51,705 bases of DNA, from the NCBI GenBank assembly GCA_035462025.1, contig DATHUR010000206.1, positions 1-51,705 on the forward strand, in the 5' to 3' direction. Source of the DNA: Egicoccus sp035462025 (lineage in GTDB: Bacteria; Actinomycetota; Nitriliruptoria; Nitriliruptorales; Nitriliruptoraceae). The position numbers and the translations under genes are program-made. This document shows, piece by piece, positions 16,181 to 24,705 of this stretch. Under the pieces are notes generated by a model. The model was not told where the DNA came from. It was given only the letters and a program-made list of their open reading frames with translations, and ran no database searches. How positions within the stretch are numbered: the stretch's first letter is position 1; every line of letters starts with the position of its first letter.

Positions 16181-16205
16181 CCCGGCCCGTCCGCGTCGCG
16201 GTCGG

Positions 16206-16877
16206 TCACCGGGACGTCTCGAGGCGGTCCCACCCGTCCGGGAGCTCCGGCCGCGGCCAGTCCGCCTCGCGCCGCCAGGCCTCCCACCCCTGCGCCATGG
16301 GGCCAGCGCCCTGCTCGACCATCGCGACGGCACGCTCGCGGGCGGCTTCGATCTGGCGTTCCTGCTCCGGCGTGATCAGTCCGATCCGCTGTGCGTGGAC
16401 GTACTCGTCCTCGTCCTTCCAGAGCCAGCCGCCCTCGGGACCGGCCACCAGATCGAGGAAGAGGTCGCTGCTGTCGAACCCGAGGGTGGTTCGCCGGAAC
16501 GGCAGTTCGAAGTTCACGTACCAGAACAGCAGCCGGTGGTCGTCCTCGGCGAACATGGCGGCCACCGAGAACCATTCGCCGGGCAGCAGGACCGTCAGCA
16601 TGATGGTGTCGCTCCAGGCGTACTCGACCAGGCGGAAGCGGCCGGCCGCGAGGTCGTCCAGCAGCGAGAGACGGCCCTCACGGGGACGCGTCGAACCCGG
16701 GCCGCCGTAGCCGGCGGTCATCCGGCAGCTGACACCTGTCCAGTGGGCGAGCACCGGGCCATGGGCATCGTCGGTGACCACACGTGTCGGGATCGTCGGA
16801 CCGGCGCGTCCGGCGTAGAGGAACCGCCGCACCGCGGTGCGGCCCGGTTTCCATGCAGGTGACTCCACGATGGCCAT
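16206..16877 (-). CDS. DUF402-family protein
   Basis: The 223-residue protein matches the DUF402 family (FomD/Ntdp-like). The core is visible as LLFWYVNFELPFRRTTLGFD, then SSDLFLDLVAGPEGGWLWKD and DEDEYVHAQRIGLITPEQ, where acidic residues bind metals. Characterised relatives hydrolyse nucleoside di/triphosphates or cytidylylated phosphonates. A C-terminal helix rich in Glu and Arg follows. It converges on cimA with a 25-nt gap. The substrate here is unknown. Confidence 0.85.
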   Translation of the reverse strand: MAIVESPAWKPGRTAVRRFLYAGRAGPTIPTRVVTDDAHGPVLAHWTGVSCRMTAGYGGPGSTRPREGRLSLLDDLAAGRFRLVEYAWSDTIMLTVLLPGEWFSVAAMFAEDDHRLLFWYVNFELPFRRTTLGFDSSDLFLDLVAGPEGGWLWKDEDEYVHAQRIGLITPEQERQIEAARERAVAMVEQGAGPMAQGWEAWRREADWPRPELPDGWDRLETSR

Positions 16878-16897
16878 CTCCGGGGTAGTGCCGGTGC

Positions 16898-17605
16898 CTA
16901 GGCGGTCAGGGCGAGATCGACCGCCTGATCCAGTGTGCGGGCGTGGGGGTGGTCGTCGTCGCGGCAGCTCCCGAAGGGGTCGAGGTGGATGGGGACCAGC
17001 CCGGCGTTGCGGGCTCCGAGCACGTCGTAGGAGACGGTGTCGCCGACGTAGGCGCAGCGTTCGGCGGCCACGCCCAGCGCATCGAGCGCCGGGTCGAAGA
17101 TCCGTGGGTCCGGCTTGGAGACGCCGTGGACCCCTGAGTCGACGATGGCGGCGACGTCCAGACCCTGCCCTCGACCCACCTGGGCGAACCCGTGCAGGTG
17201 CATTTGGGCCTCCACGGTTCCGTCGGCGTTGCTCACCAGCGCAGTGGGGGTGGCGGATTCGGCGAGGCGCCGGAGCCCGGCCCGTGCCCAGGGCGTCTCG
17301 TGGCTCCAGACCTCGATCGAGGGGCGGGCGAAGACCGGGACCAGCGCCGCGGCAGCACGGTCGAGGTCGTCCTCAGCCACACCGGCGGCGACGAGCAGGC
17401 CACGGACGTACGGGCTCGGCGCGCCGCCGAACTGCCAGTCCTGCGGTGCGGCGTCCAGCGCGGCAACCCCGCCGTAGTGGGCCGCCGACAACGAATCCGT
17501 GTCGTGGTCGACGTCGGCGCTGCGCAGGGCTGCGCCGACCGCGGCCGGATCCGGGAGCAGCAGTACACCGCCGACGTCGAGGACGATCGCTTCGATGTCC
17601 CGCAT
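16898..17605 (-). CDS. HAD-superfamily hydrolase (IA-type)
   Basis: The 235-residue protein carries HAD motifs: IVLDVGGVLLLP (nucleophile Asp; the usual second Asp is Gly, as in many DxGG members), ALVSNADG (motif II), GVSKPDPRIFDPAL (motif III Lys) and AYVGDTVSYDVLGARNAG (motif IV). The insert between motifs I and II forms the cap. ATG 17605 is chosen because GGAAGG lies 7-8 nt upstream; the longer frame upstream has no coding support and overlaps the divergent FAH gene. Substrate unknown; possible phosphatase or dehalogenase-like enzyme. Confidence 0.85.
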   Translation of the reverse strand: MRDIEAIVLDVGGVLLLPDPAAVGAALRSADVDHDTDSLSAAHYGGVAALDAAPQDWQFGGAPSPYVRGLLVAAGVAEDDLDRAAAALVPVFARPSIEVWSHETPWARAGLRRLAESATPTALVSNADGTVEAQMHLHGFAQVGRGQGLDVAAIVDSGVHGVSKPDPRIFDPALDALGVAAERCAYVGDTVSYDVLGARNAGLVPIHLDPFGSCRDDDHPHARTLDQAVDLALTA

Positions 17606-17716
17606 GCCGCGCCCTTCCCGTCGCGCGTGGTGGCTGTTGGGATGGGGGAGGATGGCACGGCGAGGCTCGGTCCGCTGACTACCGTGGGTGGCCCCCTGCC
17701 GACACCAGGAATCGTC

Positions 17717-18538
17717 GTGCCCCGCATCGTCCGCTTCGTCCACGCCCAGACCGGCCCGAACCCGCGCTACGGGGTGCTCGAGGACGACGGGCACGTGTCG
17801 GTCATCGAGCCGCACCCGTTCACCCGATTCAAGCCGACGGGCGAACGGGCCCCGCTCGAGGGCCTGCAACTGCTCGCGCCGGTCATCCCGTCGAAGCTGA
17901 TCTGTGCCGGCAAGAACTATGCCGACCACGCGGCCGAGATGGGCGGTGACGTGCCCGACGAGGCGCTGCTGTTCCTCAAGCCGTCGTCGTCGGTCATCGG
18001 TCCGGGCGAGGCGATCCGGGTGCCGACCGACATGACCGCCGAAGTCCACCACGAGGCGGAACTGGCCGTGGTCATCGGTGCGCTCATGCAGCGCGTGACC
18101 CCCGAGCAGGCCATGCAGGGCGTCCTCGGCTACACGATTGCCAACGACGTCACGGCCCGGGATCTGCAGCGTCGCGAGAACCAGTGGTTCCGTGGCAAGG
18201 CCTTCGACACCTTCTGCCCGCTCGGGCCGGCGATCGCCACCGACCTCGATCCGTCGAACGTGCGCATCCGCTGCTGGGTCGACGACGAACTGCGCCAGGA
18301 CGGCACCACCGCGGACCTCGTCTTCGGCGTCGCCGAGTTGATCAGCGTCGCCTCGCAGGTGACCACGTTGCTGCCCAGCGACGTCATCCTGACCGGCACG
18401 CCGGCGGGAGTCGGACCGATGCGACCCGGCCAGCGCGTCCGCGTGGAGATCGACGGCATCGGGGTGCTCGACAACCCACTCGTCGACCGTGAGGCCTCGG
18501 CCACACCGCCGCCCCCGAACGGGCAGGCCTCCGCCTAG
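17717..18538 (+). CDS. Fumarylacetoacetate hydrolase (FAH)-family protein
   Basis: The 273-residue protein is a single-domain FAH-family enzyme with a short N-terminal part (RFVHAQTGPNPRYGVLEDD) and the conserved core: LICAGKNYADHAAEMG, FLKPSSSVIGPGEAI, the metal acids in VHHEAELAVVIG, YTIANDVTARDLQ, KAFDTFCPLGPAI and VILTGTPAGVGPM. The family includes 2-hydroxyhepta-2,4-dienedioate isomerase, acylpyruvate hydrolase and oxaloacetate decarboxylase; the specific reaction is not readable. GTG 17717 is supported by AGGA 7 nt upstream and by TACCGT at about 17679 as a -10. Confidence 0.9.
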   Translation: MPRIVRFVHAQTGPNPRYGVLEDDGHVSVIEPHPFTRFKPTGERAPLEGLQLLAPVIPSKLICAGKNYADHAAEMGGDVPDEALLFLKPSSSVIGPGEAIRVPTDMTAEVHHEAELAVVIGALMQRVTPEQAMQGVLGYTIANDVTARDLQRRENQWFRGKAFDTFCPLGPAIATDLDPSNVRIRCWVDDELRQDGTTADLVFGVAELISVASQVTTLLPSDVILTGTPAGVGPMRPGQRVRVEIDGIGVLDNPLVDREASATPPPPNGQASA

Positions 18539-18684
18539 CGGATTCCCGGCGGCCGCGGAAGCCTCGATCGCCGCCCGGTTCGGTGTGCGCCCATTCGGTC
18601 CCGGTCCGGCCATCCTCTGGTTGAGCCGCATCCCGCGCCGCCGACAGGGCCGCCAGTTGAGCCAGCCCTTGGGAGACGCCAAAC

Positions 18685-18858
18685 GTGAAGCAGTTCGCCT
18701 GTGGGGACGTCGTCCCCGGTTGCCAGTCCGCGTTCGTCGGCGCCGACGACGAGGTGATCCTCGCGCAGGTCGCCGCCCACGCGCACGCCGACCACGGCCT
18801 GACCGACATCCCGGACTCGCTGGTGCAGCAGGTCCGCGACCACATCGTTCGGGTCTGA
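18685..18858 (+). CDS. DUF1059-family small protein
   Basis: A 57-residue protein starting at GTG 18685 behind GGGAG. It reads MKQFACGDVVPGCQ at the N-terminus, with two cysteines, and ends with HADHGLTDIPDSLVQQVRDH, including the HxxxxHG pattern typical of DUF1059 proteins. The Cys and His residues suggest metal binding. It is too short for most gene finders but codon use and the family pattern are clear. Function of the family is not established. Confidence 0.8.
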   Translation: MKQFACGDVVPGCQSAFVGADDEVILAQVAAHAHADHGLTDIPDSLVQQVRDHIVRV

Positions 18859-18872
18859 CCGACGCGGAATCG

Positions 18873-19991
18873 TCAGCCGGCCGCCTCGGCGGCCGGCTGC
18901 GGCGTCTTCGAGGCGAGGTGTTCGAGGATCCGCACGACCCGCACGACCCCGACCACCGTGCCGCGGCCATCGGTGACGACCACCGGGTCGGACCAGGTGC
19001 GGGCGGGTCGGGTCACGATCCGTCGGGCGACCTCGCGGATCGGTTCGGCCGCCTTGGCCAGCAACAGCGCGTCCTCGCGGATGCGTCCCGTCTGCAGCAG
19101 TGCCACCGGCCGGCGGAGTTCGTCCATCTCCAGTGCGAGGTCGCGGTCGAACACCAGGACGTCCCCGACGCGTTCGGTCGGCTGCTCGGTCAGCGCCGCC
19201 AGCAGCGTCGATCGTTCGAGCAACGCGATGCGATCCATCGCGGCGCGTGCCACCTCCACCGGGATCTCGGTGGCGAACGTCGCCGCCGGCCGGCCGAGCA
19301 GGTAGCCCTGCCCGAGCGGCACGCCGGCGGCCACCAGTTCGTCGAGTTCGCCGCGGGTCTCGATGCCTTCGCCGAGCACCCAGGCGTCGATGCCGTCGGC
19401 GATCTCGCCGAGCGCGCGCAGCAACACTCGCTTGCTGGGGTCGAGGTCGAGGTGCTCGACGAGGCTGCGATCGAGCTTCACGAAGTCGGGCCGGAGCCGG
19501 AGCAGCGCCTGGAGCCCTGCGTAGCCCGAACCGGCGTCATCGATGGCGGTGCGGGCACCGGCGGAGCGCAGGACCTCGAGTCCGCGCAGGAGTCCGTGGT
19601 GGTCGTCGATGGCCGCGTGCTCGGTGAGCTCGATCACCAGGCGGTCGAGTCGGCCGACACCGAGCAGCATGGCCTGCAGGTCGACGTCGCCGACGTGTCC
19701 CGGTTCGAGGTTGACGGTCAGGAACGTGTCGGCGGGCAGGTCGGGGAGGAGTTCGAGCGCCTGCGCGAGCACGACCCGTGACAGGACCGGACCGCAGCCG
19801 AGCCGCTCGGCTGCGGCGAACCACCGGTCCGGGGTCGCCGTCGGTGGACCCGGGAAGCGGGCGAGCACCTCGTGGCCCACGATCGTGCCGCGGCGGAGGT
19901 CCACGATCGGCTGCAGGACCAGGCTCGGAGGGCTCACGTCGGTGAGGACCGCTTCGAGTCCGGCTCGCCAGTCGCGCTCGGTCGGGGTCAC
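18873..19991 (-). CDS. EAL-domain c-di-GMP phosphodiesterase with C-terminal CBS-like domain
   Basis: The 372-residue protein has an EAL domain followed by a CBS-like segment. Catalytic marks are intact: EVL in GHEVLARF (the EAL motif), Asn in FLTVNLEP, Glu in IELTEH, the DDAGSGYAGL Asp pair, Lys in DFVKLDRSLV, Glu in GEGIETRGEL and Gln in GQGYLLGRP. It should therefore hydrolyse cyclic di-GMP. The C-terminal DPVVVTDGRGTVVGVVRVV strand-helix is CBS-like and may bind adenosine nucleotides. No GGDEF domain and no membrane segment are present. GTG 19991 with GGAG upstream is preferred; ATGs at 20039 and 20102 are also in frame. Confidence 0.85.
   Translation of the reverse strand: MTPTERDWRAGLEAVLTDVSPPSLVLQPIVDLRRGTIVGHEVLARFPGPPTATPDRWFAAAERLGCGPVLSRVVLAQALELLPDLPADTFLTVNLEPGHVGDVDLQAMLLGVGRLDRLVIELTEHAAIDDHHGLLRGLEVLRSAGARTAIDDAGSGYAGLQALLRLRPDFVKLDRSLVEHLDLDPSKRVLLRALGEIADGIDAWVLGEGIETRGELDELVAAGVPLGQGYLLGRPAATFATEIPVEVARAAMDRIALLERSTLLAALTEQPTERVGDVLVFDRDLALEMDELRRPVALLQTGRIREDALLLAKAAEPIREVARRIVTRPARTWSDPVVVTDGRGTVVGVVRVVRILEHLASKTPQPAAEAAG
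18874..18899. terminator. Perfect hairpin between convergent DUF1059 and EAL genes
   Basis: CAGCCGGCCGCC (18874-18885) pairs perfectly with GGCGGCCGGCTG (18888-18899), with a 2-nt loop. It overlaps the stop codon and last codons of the EAL gene and lies 15 nt after the DUF1059 stop, so it may stop transcription in both directions. No U-tract. Confidence 0.5.
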
Positions 19992-20129
19992 GTCGGGCTC
20001 CGGTCGTCGACGCGGTCGCGCCGAGGCACCTGTCGGCATCCGGGTCCGTGGCTTGAGTCGTGGCGGGTTCGCCGCTACGCACGGCGCATGGAAGGATGGC
20101 ACCCGACCACCCGAGAGGACCTGCCGACC

Positions 20130-21548
20130 GTGACGATCCCGAACGTGCTGGCGGCCCGCTACGCATCGGCGCCGATGCAGGAGCTGTGGTCACCCGAGGG
20201 CAAGGTGGTGCTCGAACGTCGCCTGTGGCTCGCCGTGCTGCGGGCGCAGCGCGACCTCGGCGTCGACGTCCCCGACGGCGTGGTCGAGGCCTACGAGGCG
20301 GTGGTCGATGACGTCGACCTCGGCTCGATCGCCGCGCGTGAGCGTGTGACCCGACACGACGTCAAGGCCCGCATCGAGGAGTTCTGCGCGCTCGCCGGGC
20401 ACGAGCACGTGCACAAGGGCATGACCTCGCGCGACCTGACCGAGAACGTCGAGCAACTGCAGGTACGCCGCTCGCTGGAACTGGTCCGCGACCGGTGCGT
20501 CGCCACGCTCGGACTGCTCGCCGACCGTGCCGCCGAGCACACCGCGCTGGTCATGGCCGGACGCAGCCACAACGTCGCGGCGCAGGCGACCACGCTCGGC
20601 AAGCGGTTCGCCAACGCCGGCGAGGAACTGCTGCAGGCGACCCGACGGGTGGAGGAGTTGCTCGACCGCTACCCGCTGCGCGGTATCAAGGGCCCGGTCG
20701 GCACCCAGCAGGACATGCTCGACCTGCTCGGCGACGCGGGACGTCTCGACGACCTCGAGGCGCGGGTGCAGCACCACCTCGGCTTCACCGCACGCTTGGA
20801 CAACGTCGGTCAGGTCTACCCCCGCTCCCTCGACCTCGACGTCGTGTCGGCGCTGGTCCAGGTCGCGTCGGGACCGTCGAGCCTGGCGACCACGATCCGG
20901 CTGATGGCGGGCCAGGAACTGGCGACCGAGGGGTTCCGGCCGGGGCAGGTCGGCTCGTCGGCGATGCCGCACAAGATGAACTCGCGCTCGTGCGAGCGGG
21001 TCAACGGGTTCAAAGTGATCCTCGACGGCCACCTCACCATGGTCGCGGCGCTGGCGGGCAGCCAGTGGAACGAGGGCGACGTGTCCGACTCGGTGGTGCG
21101 GCGGGTCGCGCTGCCGGACGCCTTCTTCGCCGTCGACGGCCTGTTCGAGACCTTCCTGACGGTCCTGGTCGAGTTCGGCGCCTATCCGGCCGTTATCGAG
21201 CGCGAACTCGCGCGCTACCTGCCCTTCCTGGCGACCACCAAGGTGCTCGTCGCCGCCGTCCGGGCCGGCGTAGGGCGCGAGACGGCACACGAGGCGATCA
21301 AGGAGCACGCCGTCGCGGCCGCGCTGGCGTTGCGCGAGGACGGCCGGACCGACAACGACCTCGTCGATCGCCTGGCGGCCGACGACCGCGTGCCGCTCGA
21401 CCGGGCCGGCCTCGAACGCCTCCTCGACGACCGGTTGGGGTTCGTCGGCGCGGCCGGTGACCAGGTCGGCCGGTTCGTCGACGCGGTCGCCGCGCTGACG
21501 GCCCGCCACCCTCAGGCGGCGACCTACCGGCCGGGCGCCATCCTGTAG
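20130..21548 (+). CDS. purB: Adenylosuccinate lyase
   Basis: PurB cleaves SAICAR and adenylosuccinate in purine synthesis. The 472-residue protein begins IPNVLAARYASAPMQELWSP, carries HEHVHKGMTSRDLTEN, the catalytic His region in AGRSHNVAAQATTLGKR, and the signature GQVGSSAMPHKMNSRSCER with the catalytic Ser loop. The long C-terminal helical region and EALARYLPFL-like RELARYLPFLATTKVLV fit the eukaryote-like/actinobacterial PurB. GTG 20130 is preferred as homologues start with a short VxIPNVLA; ATG 20088 would add 14 residues. It is divergent from the EAL gene. Confidence 0.95.
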   Translation: MTIPNVLAARYASAPMQELWSPEGKVVLERRLWLAVLRAQRDLGVDVPDGVVEAYEAVVDDVDLGSIAARERVTRHDVKARIEEFCALAGHEHVHKGMTSRDLTENVEQLQVRRSLELVRDRCVATLGLLADRAAEHTALVMAGRSHNVAAQATTLGKRFANAGEELLQATRRVEELLDRYPLRGIKGPVGTQQDMLDLLGDAGRLDDLEARVQHHLGFTARLDNVGQVYPRSLDLDVVSALVQVASGPSSLATTIRLMAGQELATEGFRPGQVGSSAMPHKMNSRSCERVNGFKVILDGHLTMVAALAGSQWNEGDVSDSVVRRVALPDAFFAVDGLFETFLTVLVEFGAYPAVIERELARYLPFLATTKVLVAAVRAGVGRETAHEAIKEHAVAAALALREDGRTDNDLVDRLAADDRVPLDRAGLERLLDDRLGFVGAAGDQVGRFVDAVAALTARHPQAATYRPGAIL

Positions 21549-21552
21549 CGAC

Positions 21553-22011
21553 TCAGCGGGTGCTGACCAGTTCGGCGTGGCCGATCCAGCGTTCGATCAG
21601 GTCGCTGACCTGGTGGTACAGGCCGAGGTCCAAGGGGCGGGTGAGCCCACGCAGGACGGCATGTGGGGTGTGTGCGGGGTCCAGTTCGGCGATCACCAGC
21701 AGTTCCGTACCGCCGGCGGGGTCGGGGCGCACGTGGGCCTCGACCAGCCAGGACTCCTTGCCGACGGTGACGCCGAGGCACAGCATCCGGCCCGGCAGTT
21801 CGTCGATGACCCGCACGTCGTAGGTCGTCAGGCGCAGACCGTGCCGGCGGCTCACCACCGCACGCGCGCCGGGATGCAGGTCGCCGTTCCCGTCCAGTTC
21901 GACCAGGTCGAGCGTGTGGTCGTCGATGACGAGACGTTCGACGTCGATGAGTCGCCGCCACACGTCGATGGGGGCGGCGGGCACCTGCCGGCGCACGGTG
22001 ACCGTGGTCAT
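21553..22011 (-). CDS. SRPBCC-family protein
   Basis: The 152-residue protein begins TVTVRRQVPAAPIDVWRRL, the typical first strand and helix of the SRPBCC fold, then has alternating strands and the ELLVIAELDPAHTPHAVL loop and a long C-terminal helix ending in DLIERWIGHAELV. It is probably a ligand-binding protein in the cytosol; the ligand is unknown. It converges on purB with only 4 nt between stops. It is not similar enough by eye to the SRPBCC protein at 342-770 to be called a recent duplicate. Confidence 0.75.
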   Translation of the reverse strand: MTTVTVRRQVPAAPIDVWRRLIDVERLVIDDHTLDLVELDGNGDLHPGARAVVSRRHGLRLTTYDVRVIDELPGRMLCLGVTVGKESWLVEAHVRPDPAGGTELLVIAELDPAHTPHAVLRGLTRPLDLGLYHQVSDLIERWIGHAELVSTR

Positions 22012-22170
22012 CGCGGCTCCTTCCTGGGCAGGGATGTCGCGAGGATGCCTGGCGACCGTATGGATGCGCAGCCGATCGCCTTAGGGGCCAAGGTCCCGGG
22101 CTTCCCGGCGACGGCCCTACCATCGGCGCCTACCCGTCCCGTTCTCGCACCGCCGAAGAGGCTTCCCGTC

Positions 22171-23775
22171 GTGTCTGCTTCCCCTTCCGCCCCCCGCGTG
22201 CGTTTCTGCCCGGCCCCGTCCGGTTGGTTGCACGTCGGCAGCGTCCGCGCCGCGCTCTACAACTTCCTCCACGCCCGCCACCACGGTGGGACGTTCGTGT
22301 TCCGTATCGAGGACACCGACGCCACGCGGGCGACCGAGGAGTCGATGCGCTCGATGATGGAGGCGATGGCCTGGATCGGGCTGGACTTCGACGAGGGGCC
22401 CGAGCCCCAGGGGGACGGGTTCGGCTCGCGCGGCGGGTACGGGCCGTACCGGCAGTCCGAGCGGACCGAGCTGTATGCGGCCGTCGCCCGCAGGCTCGAG
22501 GCATCCGGGGCGACCTACCGCGACCACCGCACCGCCGAGGACCTCGAGGCGTGGCGCGAGGCGCAGCGCGCCGGCCAGGGAGAGGGGCCGCCGGTCGTCA
22601 AGGCGTCGACGTTCGAACACTCGGCGGAGGAGTTGGAGCGGTTCGCGGCCGAGGGCCGGCCGGCGTCGCTGCGGCTGCGCACGCCCGAGTCCGGCCGCGT
22701 GGTCGTCCAGGACCTCGTTCGGGGTGAGGTCGGCTGGGACTGGGACCAGATCTCCGACCCGGTGATCGCCCGCTCCGACGGCAGCGCGACCTACCCACTG
22801 GCGAACTCCGTCGACGACCTCGCCCAGGGGATCTCGCTGATCTGTCGGGGCGAGGACCTGCTGTCGGTGACGCCGCGCCAGGTGCTGCTGCATGAGCTGC
22901 TGACCGCCGACGACGGCGAAGGCTCGACCATCCTCGATGCCGCACTTGCCGAGGTCGGCCTGCCGGCCCGCGACCCGTCGTGGGGGCCGCCGTCGGCGTT
23001 CGCCCACCTGCCGATGGTGGTCGGCATGGACCGCAAGAAGCTGTCGAAGCGGCACGGGTCGGTGTCGATCCAGGAGTTCGCGCGCCAGGGGTTCCTGCCC
23101 GAGACGCTGCGCAACTACCTCGCCCTGCTGGGCTGGTCGCCCGGCGACGGCCGCGAGCGGCTGACCGACGACGAGATGATCGCTGCGTTCGACCTCGGCG
23201 ACGTCGGCCGTTCCGCCGCCGCGTTCGACGTCGACAAGCTCACGGCGTTCAACGGCGAGCGCATCCGCGACCTGCCGGCCGAGGAACTGGCGCGCCGCCT
23301 GGTGCCGTTCCTCGACGGCACGTACGGCGAGGAGGTGCTTGTCGACTCGCCGCCGACCGATGCCCAGCTGGCCGTGCTGACCGGGCTGGTACCGCTCGTG
23401 CAGGAGCGCATGCAACGCCTCGACGAGGTGCAGCGCTACGCGCCGGCGTTCCTGCAGGAGACGGTCGAGTTCGACCCCGACAGCGTGGCGAAGGTGTTCG
23501 CCAAGGCCGGTTCGGTCGAGGCGATCGAGGCCGCCCGCCGGGTGCTGCCCGACGTCGACTGGACCGTCGAGGCGATCGAGGCCGCGTTCCGTGCCCTGCC
23601 CGAGGAGCTCGGCATCGGGTTCGGCAAGGTGGCCCAGCCGATCCGCGTCGCGGTGACCGGTTCGTCGGTCAGCCCGCCGCTGTTCGAGTCGGTCGAACTG
23701 CTCGGCCGCGAGCGCACCCTGGCCCGCCTCGATGCCGCCCTCCCGGTCGCCCGCGACGCGCGCGGCGAGGCCTGA
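22171..23775 (+). CDS. gltX: Glutamyl-tRNA synthetase
   Basis: GltX charges tRNA-Glu, and in bacteria without GlnRS also tRNA-Gln before amidation. The 534-residue class I synthetase has the HIGH-type motif as GWLHVGSVRAAL near residue 17, FRIEDTDATRATEES, YRQSERTELYAA, a Rossmann core (SDGSATYPLANSVDDLAQGI), and the KMSKS-type loop KKLSKRHGSVSI. The C-terminal half is the alpha-helical anticodon-binding domain. GTG 22171 follows AGAGG. The two tRNAs that a non-discriminating GluRS would charge, tRNA-Gln and tRNA-Glu, are encoded 630 and 800 bp downstream. Confidence 0.95.
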   Translation: MSASPSAPRVRFCPAPSGWLHVGSVRAALYNFLHARHHGGTFVFRIEDTDATRATEESMRSMMEAMAWIGLDFDEGPEPQGDGFGSRGGYGPYRQSERTELYAAVARRLEASGATYRDHRTAEDLEAWREAQRAGQGEGPPVVKASTFEHSAEELERFAAEGRPASLRLRTPESGRVVVQDLVRGEVGWDWDQISDPVIARSDGSATYPLANSVDDLAQGISLICRGEDLLSVTPRQVLLHELLTADDGEGSTILDAALAEVGLPARDPSWGPPSAFAHLPMVVGMDRKKLSKRHGSVSIQEFARQGFLPETLRNYLALLGWSPGDGRERLTDDEMIAAFDLGDVGRSAAAFDVDKLTAFNGERIRDLPAEELARRLVPFLDGTYGEEVLVDSPPTDAQLAVLTGLVPLVQERMQRLDEVQRYAPAFLQETVEFDPDSVAKVFAKAGSVEAIEAARRVLPDVDWTVEAIEAAFRALPEELGIGFGKVAQPIRVAVTGSSVSPPLFESVELLGRERTLARLDAALPVARDARGEA

Positions 23776-23780
23776 GCATC

Positions 23781-24259
23781 ATGCCGCTCGCCGACGACGG
23801 TCCCGGCGTGACCATCCGTCACGCGGGCGTAGGTGATGCCGCCGAGGTTGCGCAGATGTTGGGCGAACTCGGTTACCCGGACGAGGTCGAGGCGGTCGCC
23901 GCACGACTTCGGCAGTTCGCGACCTCCGACCGCGACGCGGTCCTCGTAGCCGAGGGTGACGGGCGCTTGTGGGCATCGTGGCGTTGAGCCTGACGCCTCT
24001 GCTTGCGGGCGGAGGCTGGTGGTCGCGGATCACGGCGCTGGCCGTCGACCCCCGGATCCGTCGCCGGGGCGTGGCTGCAGCGTTGGTGGCCGAGGCGGAG
24101 CGGATGGCGACCGACGGCGGTAGCCGGCTCATGCAGCTCAACTGCGGTCGTCGCCCGGAGCGCGTCGCCGCGCACGAGTTCTATCCGGCGGTCGGCTATC
24201 GCGACCAGTACGACCACCACGTGTTGTACGAGAAGCGTCTGGACGGCCCGGCGGGCTGA
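23781..24259 (+). pseudogene. GNAT acetyltransferase split by a frameshift
   Basis: The first part starts at ATG 23781 (TIRHAGVGDAAEVAQMLGEL, then AVLVAEGDGRLW) and ends at a TGA near 23987. The second half continues in another frame from about 23965 (GIVALSLTPL, ITALAVDPRIRRRGVAAALV with the acetyl-CoA loop, EFYPAVGYRDQYDHHVLYEK). Adding one G in TTGTGGGC (about 23964-23969) would restore a complete GNAT protein of about 159 residues (VAEGDGRLVGIVALS). I see no slippery heptamer. It is either a recent loss by 1-nt deletion or a sequence error. It follows gltX by 5 nt, so would share its transcript. Confidence 0.75.
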
Positions 24260-24273
24260 CAGCGGCTGGCGCT

Positions 24274-24302
24274 TTGCGACATCGCGAGCGGCGACGTACC
24301 CT
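24274..24302 (+). promoter_or_regulatory. Putative promoter of the tRNA-Gln gene
   Basis: TTGCGA (24274-24279) and TACCCT (24297-24302) are separated by 17 bp, a good sigma-70-type spacing. It lies about 105 bp before tRNA-Gln. Confidence 0.45.
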
Positions 24303-24406
24303 TCCCGACCGCGCACCGAGTACGGCGGCCGAGCGTCACCTGGGGACCAGAGTCCGGGACCGACGACGCGAGGAACACCGACCGCCGAGACCGGTGCCGA
24401 GCCCTT

Positions 24407-24478
24407 TCGGGGGTGGTGTAATCGGTAACACGGCTGGTTCTGGTCCAGTTATTGAGGGTTCGAGTCCTTCCCCCCGAG
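24407..24478 (+). tRNA. tRNA-Gln (anticodon CTG)
   Basis: A full cloverleaf is readable: acceptor TCGGGGG with CCCCCGA, D-stem GTGT/ACAC, anticodon stem GCTGG/CCAGT with loop TTCTGGT giving anticodon CTG, and T-arm GAGGG-TTCGAGT-CCTTC. The discriminator is G. CCA is not encoded. It would decode CAG, the main Gln codon in this GC-rich sequence. Confidence 0.93.
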
Positions 24479-24504
24479 CTGGTCGATCAGCGCGAAGGCG
24501 CCGG

Positions 24505-24535
24505 TTCGACCAGGAGACCGATCTTGCGTTAGTCT
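24505..24535 (+). promoter_or_regulatory. Possible promoter of tRNA-Glu
   Basis: TAGTCT at 24530-24535 is a good -10, with TTCGAC at 24505-24510 as a weak -35 at 19-bp spacing. The tRNA begins 40 nt further on. Confidence 0.3.
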
Positions 24536-24575
24536 CCGCCCGCCTCGCCCCGGTGAGGCATAGCAAGTCCTACGC

Positions 24576-24648
24576 GCCCCCGTCGTCTAGCGGCCTAGGA
24601 CGCTGCCCTCTCAAGGCAGTAACGGCGGTTCAAATCCGCTCGGGGGTA
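24576..24648 (+). tRNA. tRNA-Glu (anticodon CTC)
   Basis: Cloverleaf: acceptor GCCCCCG with CGGGGGT (first pair G-U), D-arm CGTCTAGCGGCCTAGGACG, anticodon stem CTGCC/GGCAG with loop CTCTCAA giving anticodon CTC, T-arm with GGTTCAAATCC. The discriminator is A; CCA is not encoded. It decodes GAG. Confidence 0.93.
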
Positions 24649-24674
24649 CTCAAAAGCAATGGAATAGCACGAAC

Positions 24675-24704
24675 GAGGGGCCCTTGTCCTTGCAGGGGCC
24701 TCTC
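24675..24704. terminator. Terminator hairpin after the tRNAs
   Basis: GAGGGGCCC (24675-24683) pairs with GGGCCTCTC (24696-24704), 9 bp with one G-U, 12-nt loop, followed by GCTATT. It lies 27 nt after tRNA-Glu and abuts the stop of the convergent HNH gene, so it may work in both directions. Confidence 0.6.
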
Positions 24705-24705
24705 G

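Noticed and set aside
12689..16333. A 1214-codon open frame on the minus strand opposite the Eis-like genes and cimA
   Set aside because: No domain likeness, and the plus strand carries clear conserved genes across the whole span.
23950..23990. Programmed -1 frameshift in the GNAT gene
   Set aside because: No slippery heptamer or stimulatory structure is visible; a simple 1-nt deletion explains it better.
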